Assembly (NCBI RefSeq): GCF_000814025.1
Contig: NZ_JWLL01000006.1
Location: 868,001-932,000, forward strand
Length of the DNA: 64,000 nt
Direction of reading: 5' to 3'
Source of the DNA: Tateyamaria sp. ANG-S1
GTDB taxonomy: Bacteria > Pseudomonadota > Alphaproteobacteria > Rhodobacterales > Rhodobacteraceae
The position numbers were made by a program, and so were the translations under genes. Below are positions 54,801 to 62,997 of this stretch, piece by piece; the first letter of the stretch is position 1, and every line of letters begins with the position of its first letter. A model generated the notes under the pieces. That model worked only from the letters and a program-made list of their open reading frames with translations. It was not told where the DNA came from and did no database searches.

Positions 54801-55837
54801 CCATAAATCGGACGGCCATCGACTTGTGTGATCACATTGGCGGCGGTGCGCGGTACACCACTCACGGACCATGGCATGTTTTCGCCGTCAGCGCCCCAAC
54901 TTTCAACCTTTGGCTGAATTTGGCATTGACCGCAGCGCAAGTCATTTCCGAACCACGACACAATCAGCGAAGCCGCTTCACAATTGGGCAGTTCATTTTG
55001 CAGCGCATCCATGGAAATGCGAAAATCTGTCAACCCCATCGGCGTGTTGATGTTTGCGCTCCACCGCCCGTTATTGGCATCCACATAGTTAACCGGGGTT
55101 GTCGCGAGTGCGTACTCACCTGTTCCAGGCATAAGCGCCACTGCCTCAATCGCGCGCGTCATTTCCTCGTCAGCGCCGTCCTGGTCGGCGGGCTCTGGTC
55201 GCACAACTTCAAAGGAAAACTGTGGAACACGATTTCCGAAGCGGCCCAGCTCAAGGCGTTCAATGACGACGTAGGCGGTGCCTCGGTACGCTGGAACCAT
55301 ACCTTGACCTTCGATCGCCTCGATCAACGGATCCGGTAGCTGATCAGCCGAGCCAGTGTAGAAACGCATGTTGAGGTCGTTCAGCGCGATCTCCTCACCA
55401 TCTGCCCAAACACGTCCAATCCTGGTGATTTCGCCCTCACATAAAGCTATGGCCAAACTGATCGAGTATGAGTACTCGCGCCTTTCCGGCTCAGGCGGTG
55501 GTGCAGAAGGCGACCCTTTGCCGCCTCCCCCTCCACCACCACCAGTCACCGTGACCGTTTCCAGAAAATCCGAACTCCAGATAATCTGGCCACCCATCCG
55601 CATACGGCCATAGAGCTGAGACACCGGCATACCTTCGCCTGAGCCAGACAAGCGAAAACGGTCAACCTTGCCATGCTCAACAACTTCGGACCCCTGCCCC
55701 ATAACCCTTTGGTCAATGATGCGCCCGAGGGTTGCGCCGACGGCACGTCCAATAGCTACCGAAGATAGGCCAAGAAAGGACCCGCCAATTGAGCCACCTA
55801 TCGCCGCTCCAGCAGCAGAAAGTACAACGGTTGCCAT
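51881..55837 (-). CDS. Gene transfer agent g15, tail-tip megatron protein
   Basis: 1318 residues, the typical size of RcGTA gp15, which forms the tail tip and receptor-binding region. It starts with a Gly/Ala-rich segment and has a poly-Gly patch near residue 100. The middle holds the GTA TIM-barrel-like domain (with IKISYAADWSEYFGYQPQDG and LWADDNIDFIGIDNYMPISDW), followed by tail domains. Its ATG overlaps the g14 stop by one base (TGATG). Sampled rows are 47-60% GC, below g14. Confidence 0.93.
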   Translation of the reverse strand: MATVVLSAAGAAIGGSIGGSFLGLSSVAIGRAVGATLGRIIDQRVMGQGSEVVEHGKVDRFRLSGSGEGMPVSQLYGRMRMGGQIIWSSDFLETVTVTGGGGGGGGKGSPSAPPPEPERREYSYSISLAIALCEGEITRIGRVWADGEEIALNDLNMRFYTGSADQLPDPLIEAIEGQGMVPAYRGTAYVVIERLELGRFGNRVPQFSFEVVRPEPADQDGADEEMTRAIEAVALMPGTGEYALATTPVNYVDANNGRWSANINTPMGLTDFRISMDALQNELPNCEAASLIVSWFGNDLRCGQCQIQPKVESWGADGENMPWSVSGVPRTAANVITQVDGRPIYGGTPSDRSVIEAIHALVAAGKKVMFYPFILMDQREDNPLPNPYNPEENQPHLPWRGRITLSRAPGVDGSPDGTVGAEAEVDAFFGTVQASDFYIDNEIHYTGPAEWSLSRFILHYAALCRAAGGIEAFCISSEMRGLTQIRGAGNRFYAVEKLRALAAQVRLLLGPGIKISYAADWSEYFGYQPQDGSGDRYFHLDPLWADDNIDFIGIDNYMPISDWRDGDEHADAAWRSIYDLDYLRANIEGGEGYDWYYASDAAAAAQIRTPITDGAHDEPWVYRFKDLRNWWSNEHHERVNGIRSEASTDWVPQSKPIWFTELGCAAIDKGTNQPNKFLDQKSSESSFPKYSNGARDDLIQKQYLRAMHSHWRAPANNPVSEEYFGPMVDMSRAFVWAWDARPYPFFPNSLRIWSDGENYPRGHWINGRTSGRTLASVVSEICERSGLTHYDTSELHGLVRGYIVSDVTDARGALQPLMLRFAFDAVERDGILKFITRTGRNAIALEPDLLALNSDLNGSLEQSRESEADLAGRVRLRFVQTDGDFHVLSEEAVLADEATHAVSTSEIPMALTRSEGRQVAERWLTEARIARESVRLALPPSLIGIGAGDVIKVAPDQSEGAGLYRVDRVEQSEMQLLEAVRIEPENYTPSELSDELAGVREFVPPVPLTSVFMDLPLLTGHEVEHAPHVAVTGSPWPGSVAVYQSSYGSDFELNSIIAARASVGFLNSPLLRARSGLIDNGEPLEVKMIHGTLQSIPDTAFLSGRNLAAIGDGSPDNWELIQFRDAQLIAANQYLLSHRLRGQAGTDALMPEEWPTGSWFVLMNGVPSQITLQRVLRRISQTFRIGPSRRSYDDPSYTETVHAFSGNGLRPYSPVHLKLSHDAGGVNARWIRRTRLDGDDWELFDVPLSEETESYTVRVIQAESVVRETVVPSPNWYYSTAMQQADGMSGSFAIAVAQNSARFGPGPFKTAVWEVPTV

Positions 55838-56286
55838 CAGCCGGCCTCCACATCAGGAAATTGAAAGCGGGCCACGACCCGGCGCGCCCACGGGGCGCTC
55901 AGCGCGCTCTCGACGACGCCATGTCCGCTGTACGCATGGACAAAGCGGGGCGCGTCCCCCGCCTGCGACTGAATGCCAAGATGCTTCGCAACAGATCCAT
56001 CTCTCATCCGAAACAGGATGACATCGCCCAAAGCCATATGGCCGACGTCTTTCGGCACCAAATGACGAAGTGCAGCATCCCAAAGCAGTTCCTGCCCTTG
56101 AGGTTCAGCCCAGTCCATGCTGTACGCAGGCGGCGCTTCAGGTTCCCGCCCGATCACCGAACGCCAAACACCTCGCACCAGCCCGAGACAATCCGTACCC
56201 GCACCACGCGCAGCCATCTGATGAATGTACGGCGTCCCAATCCAGCTGCGCGCTTCCTCAACGATCCGAAAGGCATCTACTCTCAT
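55837..56286 (-). CDS. Gene transfer agent g14, NlpC/P60-type cell-wall peptidase
   Basis: 149 residues. The NlpC/P60 catalytic Cys33 is in GAGTDCLGLVRG, and the His in SVAKHLGIQSQ (H102) with a following polar residue fits the Cys-His pair. In RcGTA the homologue opens the recipient peptidoglycan for DNA entry. It overlaps g13 by four bases (ATGA). Local GC is high (one sampled row 77%). Confidence 0.93.
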   Translation of the reverse strand: MRVDAFRIVEEARSWIGTPYIHQMAARGAGTDCLGLVRGVWRSVIGREPEAPPAYSMDWAEPQGQELLWDAALRHLVPKDVGHMALGDVILFRMRDGSVAKHLGIQSQAGDAPRFVHAYSGHGVVESALSAPWARRVVARFQFPDVEAG

Positions 56287-57170
56287 CTCAAGCTCCCCCC
56301 GCCATTCACCCCACCAGAGGTCGGATAGGCCAGCATCCAGTCATCACTGGGAAGATCCGGGAAGCCTTGGAAGTTGATCAGATTGTTGAACTGCAGGCGA
56401 CAGGTATCGAACCTCTTGTCACATCCCACAGTCAGGCGAACCTGATCCTCAGGCCCGATATCCGCGCGTATGGCTTCCCAAAGCTCAATCCGACGCACGC
56501 CACTTTCGAACACGTCACGCTTGATCATGCCCCACAAACCGGCTGCCGCGCCCGACAAGACGTCAAGGCGCCCGCGCATGAACCACTGCGGCTCAAAACC
56601 GGCTAGATCATCCCACTCAAACACCCTACCATTTATGACCCGATCCGCAGGGCCCTCGTGCCTGTACCCTGGCAAATCCAGGTTAAAGCGGCATGCACGG
56701 TCACCCAGCACAGCTGTACAGGGTTTTTGGTAAATACGACCCAAGGGCCGGTTGAGTGCTTCAGTCAGCCCCCGCAATTCGGCGTGAAAAGCGCCACCCG
56801 AGCGGCGAAGTTCACCGATGGTGCCGCGAAACTGCAACCAGCGCACATCAGGATCTGACCAGTTTACCAACCACGCCCGCACCTCGGCGTTGTCAAAGCG
56901 CCCGGCCTCAATTTCGTCCTCACGAACCGACGCATCCGTCAGCACGCCCAGCGCTTCCGTGTTGTCAACGCTCAGGCCCGTACTTTGCGCAAGTGCGGCC
57001 GCAGACAAGCCCGTGTCAGCCCGAAAAGTGACACCGTCAAAGGTCAATTCTGTATCGTGATCGGTGAAACCAAAGGTCTTGCCGTCCTTGCGCGAAATCG
57101 CCCAAGCACGGCACAGCGTTGTCACGCCCGTTGCCGCGTGCGCCAGAAATTCGTCGCTTTGCCCGCTCAT
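56283..57170 (-). CDS. Gene transfer agent g13, tail hub (DUF2163)
   Basis: 295 residues of the DUF2163/phage BR0599 family. It opens with TTLCRAWAISRKDGKTFGFTDHD and ends with CDKRFDTCRLQFNNLINFQ then GFPDLPSDDWML, the C-terminal signature. Cysteines at TLCRAW, KPCTAV, RACRF, CDKRF and DTCRL could hold a metal or iron-sulfur cluster, as reported for the RcGTA hub. Overlaps g12 by one base. Confidence 0.93.
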   Translation of the reverse strand: MSGQSDEFLAHAATGVTTLCRAWAISRKDGKTFGFTDHDTELTFDGVTFRADTGLSAAALAQSTGLSVDNTEALGVLTDASVREDEIEAGRFDNAEVRAWLVNWSDPDVRWLQFRGTIGELRRSGGAFHAELRGLTEALNRPLGRIYQKPCTAVLGDRACRFNLDLPGYRHEGPADRVINGRVFEWDDLAGFEPQWFMRGRLDVLSGAAAGLWGMIKRDVFESGVRRIELWEAIRADIGPEDQVRLTVGCDKRFDTCRLQFNNLINFQGFPDLPSDDWMLAYPTSGGVNGGGSLR

Positions 57171-57802
57171 CAGATACGCACCTCGATTATGGGAACATTG
57201 GGCACGGTACCGGCCTGGAAGCTGGCGACCGATGTCTGGATTTGGTCCGTGTCAAACCGCACCGGCACGTCAAACTCAAAACCCGCCGTGATCTCTTCAT
57301 TCTCTTCGGGAGGGTGTTGGAAAGTGATCAGACCCGTGGTCAGATCAACCTCGTAGTCGACACCTTCCTGCATCTCATCACGCCCCAAACCGACGCGGAC
57401 AGAACCAGCAACAGGTTTGGCAATGGGTCTTTCATAGGAAAATGACCCCGAGCGATATGTCTTGACCAACGGATAAACAGCGCGCACGCCATCTCCCGTT
57501 GCAATTGTCTGGTCCAGAAAATCTGGATCCGAGCTGGCGGCGCCCGACTTGAAGTCGGCCCAATCTTTCCAGCGGAACCCGTACATCTGCCCCATGCGCG
57601 CTTCAAAGAACGCAATCAGGGTTTCAACGTCATCCAGGGACCGCATACCAAGTCCGGCGTCATAGCGGCGCCGCGAATGGGCCCAGGGTGTGTTGCGCTC
57701 CTCATACCCGTTGGCAAGCGTTACAACCTCGGTCCGGCGTTCCGGCCCGCCGACGGACCCAAAGCTCAGAGAGGCGGGAAATCGTACCTCGTGGAAATTC
57801 AT
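57170..57802 (-). CDS. Gene transfer agent g12, distal tail protein (DUF2460)
   Basis: 210 residues. DUF2460 family, with MNFHEVRFPASLSFGSVGGP, RRYDAGLGMRSLDDVETLIA and FYKDWADF-like FRWKDWADFKSG. It forms the distal tail ring between tail tube and hub in GTA particles. Overlaps g13 by one base; a 23-base gap separates it from g11. Confidence 0.93.
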   Translation of the reverse strand: MNFHEVRFPASLSFGSVGGPERRTEVVTLANGYEERNTPWAHSRRRYDAGLGMRSLDDVETLIAFFEARMGQMYGFRWKDWADFKSGAASSDPDFLDQTIATGDGVRAVYPLVKTYRSGSFSYERPIAKPVAGSVRVGLGRDEMQEGVDYEVDLTTGLITFQHPPEENEEITAGFEFDVPVRFDTDQIQTSVASFQAGTVPNVPIIEVRI

Positions 57803-57825
57803 GGTGGTGGCTCCCCTTCAGTCTC

Positions 57826-58494
57826 TTAACGGTTGCGGTGCGCACGGCTGAGCGCGCGGTTCATCTGGGCGGCGATCTGGTTCTGCGATCGGGCAAAGCC
57901 CTGTACGTCGGGGGTGTTGATATTCATCACGACAGTTGGCCCGCCTTGCGCGGCACCTGCACCGCGCACACCAAGCTTGCCATCCGGCCCTCGAGCCAAC
58001 GGCATGATGGCTTCCGGTCCCGCCTCTCCCATCACACCCATCCCGCCCCGCATTCCGAACGGGGTCGTGGAACTGACGACACCGCCAGATGCGAACGGCA
58101 TCACCCGGCCCTGACTGAAGGGGGCACCATCCGCAAAGGGCAGAATGCTTCCGAAAACACTCTCGGCCCCGCGCGCAAGCAGTCCACCCACATGATCGGT
58201 GACCGGCTTCATCGCGGCATTGTACGTGGCGTTGATCATGGAGTTGGCCAAACCGTCCAACGCATCCGACAGGCTCATGCCGTCAAAGACCAACCCGTCA
58301 AACGCCTTTCGCAGCCCCCGCGACAAACCCTTTTCAAGCGTTGCCACATCCCTGTTGGTCGCGGCCAAACTCTCCCGCATCCGGCGCAACTCGCCGTCAA
58401 ATCCGGTCACCATGTCCGCGGTGGCGCTCAGCGTGAATCGCAGGCTTTCGCTGCTTTCCTCAAGGTTCTCGATCTCGTCGTTGTACTCACTCAT
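57826..58494 (-). CDS. Gene transfer agent g11, short tape-measure protein
   Basis: 222 residues, much shorter than phage tape-measure proteins and typical of RcGTA gp11, which fits the short GTA tail. The first 80 residues are helical (LRRMRESLAATNRDVATLEK), then a Gly-rich segment with FASGGVVSSTTPFGMRGGMG and EAGPEAIMPLARG, the motif of phage lambda-type tail-length proteins. It overlaps g10.1 by four bases. Confidence 0.92.
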   Translation of the reverse strand: MSEYNDEIENLEESSESLRFTLSATADMVTGFDGELRRMRESLAATNRDVATLEKGLSRGLRKAFDGLVFDGMSLSDALDGLANSMINATYNAAMKPVTDHVGGLLARGAESVFGSILPFADGAPFSQGRVMPFASGGVVSSTTPFGMRGGMGVMGEAGPEAIMPLARGPDGKLGVRGAGAAQGGPTVVMNINTPDVQGFARSQNQIAAQMNRALSRAHRNR

Positions 58495-58697
58495 TCGGGA
58501 TCCCCTTCCGACCTTTCATCCGGCCAGGCCGCCATCAACGCATCCAGGCCCTCGCTCAACAGCGGCGCGGCCTGGGCAGGTGTGCCCAGCATTATCTGCA
58601 ATTCGGCAGGGGTCAGCGCCCAGAACGCCTCAGGCGTCAGGCGCAACCCCTGCATCCCGGCCCGCATCAAGGCGGGCCAGTCCAGGCTTCGGCTCAT
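58491..58697 (-). CDS. Gene transfer agent g10.1, tail assembly chaperone
   Basis: 68 residues. The pattern LDWPALMRAGMQGLRLTPEA, FWALTPAELQIMLG matches the small GTA gp10.1 (rcc01693-type) and phage tail assembly chaperones with the (F)W.LTP.E... motif. It overlaps g10 and g11 by four bases on each side, so it is translationally coupled in the tail operon. Confidence 0.9.
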   Translation of the reverse strand: MSRSLDWPALMRAGMQGLRLTPEAFWALTPAELQIMLGTPAQAAPLLSEGLDALMAAWPDERSEGDPE

Positions 58698-59011
58698 GCC
58701 TCCGGCACCACAAAGGCGCGGGCGATCAACTCAGCCGCAGCGCGTGCAGCACCCATCGGCCCTCCGGCAATCTCGGCATGATCCAGAGCATCCTCATCAA
58801 AGTCAGAGCCGCCACCCGTCAGACCAGCCTTGAGAACAGCAAGGACGTCGACACTGGAAAACCGGCCCTGTTCGAACCGCTCAACCAAAGCCACCAACGA
58901 CGGCTCCGCTAGGGCAGCCTCAAGCCCTGCCAGCGCTCCAAGGGTCAGCCGCATGGTCTGCGGCTCGCCGTCAATGACCAGGGTGACCTCTCCCCTCCAC
59001 GGATTGGTCAT
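58694..59011 (-). CDS. Gene transfer agent g10, tail tube chaperone-like
   Basis: 105 residues. NPWRGEVTLVIDGEPQTMRL, then TLGALAGLEAALAEPSL and a C-terminal Ala-rich helix match the GTA gp10 family (phage GTA-gp10-like; probably a tail tube chaperone working with g10.1). It overlaps g9 by one base and g10.1 by four. Confidence 0.92.
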   Translation of the reverse strand: MTNPWRGEVTLVIDGEPQTMRLTLGALAGLEAALAEPSLVALVERFEQGRFSSVDVLAVLKAGLTGGGSDFDEDALDHAEIAGGPMGAARAAAELIARAFVVPEA

Positions 59012-59430
59012 CAGGCCACAAGCGCCGTAAAGGCCAGCGCCCCGGCAGACGCCAGCGACACCTCGTAGGTGGCCTCGCCATTGTGGCTGCCGGAGTACTC
59101 CAGCGACGTCACCTGAAACGGCCCCTCGACGATGCCAAAGTCCGGAATGATCACTTGAAAATTCGGCGTCTCCCCGTCAAAGAAGATCTGGCGCGCACGT
59201 TCATCCGTGCCCTCGTCTTTGAACACCCCGGCACCGCTGATGCTGGCGGACCTTACCCCTGCACCGGCCAGCAACTCACGCCATCCACCCTGGCTCTCCA
59301 GGCTGGTGACATCCACCGTCTCGGCGTTGAAGCTGACGCGCGTGGCTCGCAGGCCCGCAATGGTTTCGAACTGCCCGTCCGAGGTCATGTCGACCTTCAG
59401 AAGCAGGTCCTTTCCGTTCTGAGCACCCAT
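59011..59430 (-). CDS. Gene transfer agent g9, major tail protein
   Basis: 139 residues, typical of phage TP901-1/GTA tail tube subunits: MGAQNGKDLLLKVDMTSDGQ, TAGLRATRVSFNAETVDVTS-like AETVDVTSLESQGGW and ASAGALAFTALVA at the end. It forms the tail tube. 27 bases separate it from g8. Confidence 0.94.
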   Translation of the reverse strand: MGAQNGKDLLLKVDMTSDGQFETIAGLRATRVSFNAETVDVTSLESQGGWRELLAGAGVRSASISGAGVFKDEGTDERARQIFFDGETPNFQVIIPDFGIVEGPFQVTSLEYSGSHNGEATYEVSLASAGALAFTALVA

Positions 59431-59457
59431 GGGTTTTCTCCGTTTGAATTGAACTGA

Positions 59458-59868
59458 TTAGTTATCTTCGGTCCGCGCGCGGAACGTCAGGTCGATGCGG
59501 CGGCCGGTGCCCTTGTCGATCTTCACCGCACGGGCACGATCAAAGCGCAAGAACACTAGACGGCCGCGCGTCAGCGGCAGATCAGCATCATGCAGCACGT
59601 CACAGACAGCGCCCGCGACCTCCTTGGCTTTGAAGAACCCGGGCACCTCGGTCACCACCGACACGTCAAAACGGTGCTCGGCACCACTGCCGGTCTTGTC
59701 GTCTGCGGCCCGCACGGTCTCGGGACCGATGCTGACATAGATGCTGGGCAATGCCCCGCTGGGCAGCGCGTCATAAACGGCATCCCCCACCGCATCACTT
59801 ACGGCAACATCGGCGGCGACTGCAGAAAACACCGCGCTCTGCAGCGCTGCGGAAACGGCATAGCTCAT
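59458..59868 (-). CDS. Gene transfer agent g8, tail terminator (DUF3168)
   Basis: 136 residues of the DUF3168 family (AALQSAVFSAVAADVAVSDA, then YVSIGPETVRAADDKTGSGA and FDVSVVTEVPGF). In RcGTA this protein caps the tail tube. It overlaps g7 by four bases. Confidence 0.92.
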   Translation of the reverse strand: MSYAVSAALQSAVFSAVAADVAVSDAVGDAVYDALPSGALPSIYVSIGPETVRAADDKTGSGAEHRFDVSVVTEVPGFFKAKEVAGAVCDVLHDADLPLTRGRLVFLRFDRARAVKIDKGTGRRIDLTFRARTEDN

Positions 59869-60203
59869 ATCGCAATCTCCTCATCGGCCATGCAGATCAG
59901 ATACCGGCCCTCCGGGTCGCGTTCCGCTACGCTGCGGATGTGAAACAGGCGATTGCCATCACGAAACCGCTGCTTCGCCATTGGCCGCTCCGGATGGCCT
60001 ACGGGCGCACCGCGCACGACAATCGCGTAGGGCACGGCAGAGACTGCAGCACCAGTGGCAACGGTCTCGCGCCCCGTCCGCGCGGTCAGCTCCGCCCACA
60101 ACACGCCAAGGGGCGACCAGCTTTCGGCAAAACCGCCCGCGCCGTCAGACACACGCGCCGGGCTCTCAAGGGTCAGGCGCCGGTTCAGGCGCGGCGTCTT
60201 CAC
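59865..60203 (-). CDS. Gene transfer agent g7, head-tail adaptor
   Basis: 112 residues of the phage head-tail joining family: RLNRRLTLESPARVSDGAGG, WAELTARTGRETVAT and IRSVAERDPEGRYLICMADE. It links connector and tail. Overlaps g6 by four bases. Confidence 0.92.
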   Translation of the reverse strand: MKTPRLNRRLTLESPARVSDGAGGFAESWSPLGVLWAELTARTGRETVATGAAVSAVPYAIVVRGAPVGHPERPMAKQRFRDGNRLFHIRSVAERDPEGRYLICMADEEIAI

Positions 60204-60796
60204 CGGACACCCCCGCCCAAGCGGATGGGCCTATAACGCTCAATCAGGCTGGTCACGCCAAAGGGCATGCAGCCTTCGCTCAAGCTCGTCTCGTTCCGGA
60301 ACTCATAGTAATGCGCGGCCAACAACATGACGGCCTGCGCCAGATCAGCGGGCACCTCGGACCAGACGGCCCCATAGCCTGCGGTGAAGGACACGCTCAA
60401 CGCACCGGCTGCCGGAATGGTGGGCAAAGCTGCCCCCACAGATCGCAAGCTCGGACGATGCGCATCCCGTTCCAGCCATTGGGCATCGCCAGACACCGAT
60501 GTCTCCACACCTGCCCGATCCACCAGCGCGACCGCGTTGACCGCAACAACCGGGGCCACGGGCAACGCCACCGCATCCGGCGCACTCAGGGACGTCACTG
60601 ACAAAACAAAGTCACGGGCGATCAGCACCTTGCCCGTCCGCGCCTCGATCGCGGTCACAGCAGCCCGCAAAAAGCTGATCAGCACCGCGTCCTGCACGCT
60701 GTCATTGCCAAAGCCGCTGCCCAGACGCAGATGCGCCTTGAATTCTTCGACCGGCAGCGCGCCATCGGGCACCGTGGTCACCTCGTTCAACATCAT
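60200..60796 (-). CDS. Gene transfer agent g6, head-tail connector (gp6-like)
   Basis: 198 residues from the ATG at 60796, with GGAG 7 bases upstream; a longer ORF to 60892 is rejected. Phage connector (DUF3356/gp6-like) pattern: ALPVEEFKAHLRLGSGFGND, AVTAIEARTGKVLIARDF, and AQAVMLLAAHYYEFRNETS with the C-terminal PFGVTSLIERYRPIRLG. It forms the adaptor ring below the portal. Confidence 0.92.
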   Translation of the reverse strand: MMLNEVTTVPDGALPVEEFKAHLRLGSGFGNDSVQDAVLISFLRAAVTAIEARTGKVLIARDFVLSVTSLSAPDAVALPVAPVVAVNAVALVDRAGVETSVSGDAQWLERDAHRPSLRSVGAALPTIPAAGALSVSFTAGYGAVWSEVPADLAQAVMLLAAHYYEFRNETSLSEGCMPFGVTSLIERYRPIRLGGGVR

Positions 60797-60921
60797 GGAA
60801 CATCTCCAGGAAAATTCTGCCCCTCGGCTCCAAAAGGTCCGGGCGCGCGCCAGTCCGCGTTGCTCGGACGGAGGGGAGCAGCTAGACAACACGGCGCACT
60901 TGATCAGCGCGCACCCGGGAA

Positions 60922-60945
60922 CCGGGGGCAGTCATCCACCCCCGG
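60922..60945. terminator. Hairpin after the GTA capsid gene
   Basis: CCGGGGG and CCCCCGG flank a 10-base loop, about 17 bases past the capsid stop (minus). No T run follows, so it is probably a partial terminator or processing site giving more capsid than connector mRNA. Confidence 0.55.
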
Positions 60946-60961
60946 CCATCCGCACCTGCCC

Positions 60962-62140
60962 TTAGGCGGTTGCGAATTTCAGCAGTTTGATCGCGGCAAA
61001 GTCGCTCACGTCACCACCCACGCGCTTGGTGGCATAGAACAGGACGTGGGGTTTGGCGCTGAAGGGATCACGCAGCACACGCAGGTCGGGGCGCTCGGCC
61101 ACAGTGTAGCCTGCGTTGAAGTCACCAAACGCAATCGCATCGGCACCCGTACCCGCATCAGGCATGTCTTCGGCGATCAGAACCGGATAGCCCATCAGCG
61201 TCGCAGGCTGACCAGCGGCCAGACCGTCCGACCAAAGGAAGCGGCCATCATTGTCCTTCAGCTTGCGCACAAAGCCAGCGGTCTTCGAATTCATGACAAA
61301 TGTCGCATTGGCACGGTACTCGGCACCCAGCGCATAGACGACATCAATGATCGCCTCGGCAGTCACGTCACCATCCACACCCGTGGGCACATAGCCAAGG
61401 TTGCCCCAGGCCCAAACATCATTGTCGACGGTCGTGTGGGTCAGGAACCCCTTGGGCTTGTCGTTGCCGTCACCATTGACGAATGCCGCCGCTTCGGCGC
61501 GAGCAAACTTGTCGGCGATACGACCGGCCAGCCAACCTTCGATGTCGAACGCGCTGTCATCCAGCAGACGCTGCGATGCTTTCGGCAGGGCCGACAGCTC
61601 GTGAAGCGAGATGGTGATACGGTCGATGGACGGTGTGTCGGTCTCGGCTTGCGTGCCGGTCTCGGTTGCCCAACCTGCGCCCACATCGGTGTGGTCCACG
61701 AGGACATCATAGGATGTCGCCTCGACATTCACCACGGACGCAATCGAACGGATTGAGGCAGTCGCGTTCAAAACCGATTTCACCGACTCCGATGTCGCCG
61801 GATCAACCAGGTACCCGCCGTCCGAGTTCACCGCCGTGGACAGCGATTTGCCCTCGAGCTCCAGGCCACGCAGGCCATCATCTTCGCCCGAACGCAGATA
61901 GGCGTTGAACGCCTTCTGATGGGGGGCATCCGTCTCAACCGCACCAGCCAGAGGGGTGCGTGCAGCCGTCATGTTTTTCCGATCCAGCATGGTTAGTCGC
62001 TCTTCCGTTTGTTGAAGTTTGGTTTGAATGTCGGCCTTGAAGCCTTTCAGTTCATTGACGAAACCACTCATGGCCTCGGCAACGTCCTGGACCGGGGACA
62101 AACCTTCCCCGGCCCGAGCCTTGATCTCGGTCTTGCTCAT
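60962..62140 (-). CDS. Gene transfer agent g5, major capsid protein (HK97 fold)
   Basis: 392 residues from the ATG at 62140, which has AAGGA 7 bases upstream. After an N-terminal coiled-coil scaffold-like region (about 1-100), the HK97 capsid fold shows SDGGYLVDPATSESVKSVL, HELSALPKASQRLLDDSAFD and the C-terminal GDFNAGYTVAERPDLRVLRD. It self-assembles into the GTA head after cleavage by g4. Confidence 0.95.
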   Translation of the reverse strand: MSKTEIKARAGEGLSPVQDVAEAMSGFVNELKGFKADIQTKLQQTEERLTMLDRKNMTAARTPLAGAVETDAPHQKAFNAYLRSGEDDGLRGLELEGKSLSTAVNSDGGYLVDPATSESVKSVLNATASIRSIASVVNVEATSYDVLVDHTDVGAGWATETGTQAETDTPSIDRITISLHELSALPKASQRLLDDSAFDIEGWLAGRIADKFARAEAAAFVNGDGNDKPKGFLTHTTVDNDVWAWGNLGYVPTGVDGDVTAEAIIDVVYALGAEYRANATFVMNSKTAGFVRKLKDNDGRFLWSDGLAAGQPATLMGYPVLIAEDMPDAGTGADAIAFGDFNAGYTVAERPDLRVLRDPFSAKPHVLFYATKRVGGDVSDFAAIKLLKFATA

Positions 62141-62182
62141 CAGCATGTCCTTGATGGTTGGTTGTGAAACGGCCCGGCGCGT

Positions 62183-62746
62183 TCAGCGCTGCGCCAACTC
62201 CGCGCGCGCAGCCCGCAAGGCCGCCGCCATGTCGCGCAAATGGACATCCGCGTCCGAGGGCACATCCTCGGACTTGGCCGCCACCCGCGCACTGGGCAGC
62301 ATCGGGAAAGTGACCAAAGACACCTCCCAAAGCTCCAGTTCGGTCAAGAGCCGCTGGCCCTTGTCATTCTTCGTGGCCTTGACGGTGCGATATCCGATGC
62401 TGAGCCCATCAATGGCCCGCGCCCCAATCAGTTCCGCCGCCTCGCGGCCCTTGGCAATGGACGGCAACAACCGCCCCTTCACCCACAGCCCCTTGGCATC
62501 CTCACGCACCTCGTCCCACACCCCGATGGGATGAGCCGGATCATGCTGCCACAACATCTTCACGGACCGCCCCTCGGCAGCAATGGCCTTCAAGGACGCC
62601 GCATAGGCCCCCTTCGTCACCACATCGCCACCCTGGTCACAGGCGCCAAACAGGCTGGCATACCCTTCGATCACCGTGCCATCCTGCACCTCGACCCCCT
62701 CGCCAAAGCGCGCAAATTTCGTCTCCAGACCGGTTTCCACCTGCAT
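62183..62746 (-). CDS. Gene transfer agent g4, prohead protease
   Basis: 187 residues from the ATG at 62746, preceded by AAAAGGAG; another in-frame ATG at 62764 (overlapping the previous stop) has no ribosome site. HK97 prohead protease family with VIEGYASLFGACDQGGDVVT, KMLWQHDPAHPIGVWDE (His), IDGLSIGYR (Ser) and LTELELWEVSLVTFPML. It cleaves the capsid scaffold during head maturation. Followed by 42 bases before g5. Confidence 0.94.
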   Translation of the reverse strand: MQVETGLETKFARFGEGVEVQDGTVIEGYASLFGACDQGGDVVTKGAYAASLKAIAAEGRSVKMLWQHDPAHPIGVWDEVREDAKGLWVKGRLLPSIAKGREAAELIGARAIDGLSIGYRTVKATKNDKGQRLLTELELWEVSLVTFPMLPSARVAAKSEDVPSDADVHLRDMAAALRAARAELAQR

Positions 62747-62763
62747 CCACTCACTCCTTTTCA

Positions 62764-62997
62764 TTAGTGGGGAATAGCCGCCATGATCGACTGAAACCCG
62801 GTCGCCAGAACGACCGCGACAACGCCATAAACGGTCAGCCACAACCGCTTCTCCAACCGCTCCATCAACGTCTCCAGACGCTGCAACCGGTCGGAAATAT
62901 TGGCAAAATGGACCTCGGTCAGGCGCTCATGGGCCTCCAGCTTCAATCCCGGTCCACAGGCGAATTTCTCCCACAGCTTGGCATCATCCATCCGCAT
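62764..62997 (-). CDS. Gene transfer agent g3.5, small head-formation protein
   Basis: 77 residues. An N-terminal helix and coiled coil (NISDRLQRLETLMERLEKRLWLTV region) precede one transmembrane-like segment (VYGVVAVVLATGFQSIMAAI). It matches the small ORF between portal and protease in RcGTA clusters (rcc01685-type head formation protein). It overlaps the portal gene by 14 bases. The start may be the second Met (62991). Confidence 0.85.
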   Translation of the reverse strand: MRMDDAKLWEKFACGPGLKLEAHERLTEVHFANISDRLQRLETLMERLEKRLWLTVYGVVAVVLATGFQSIMAAIPH

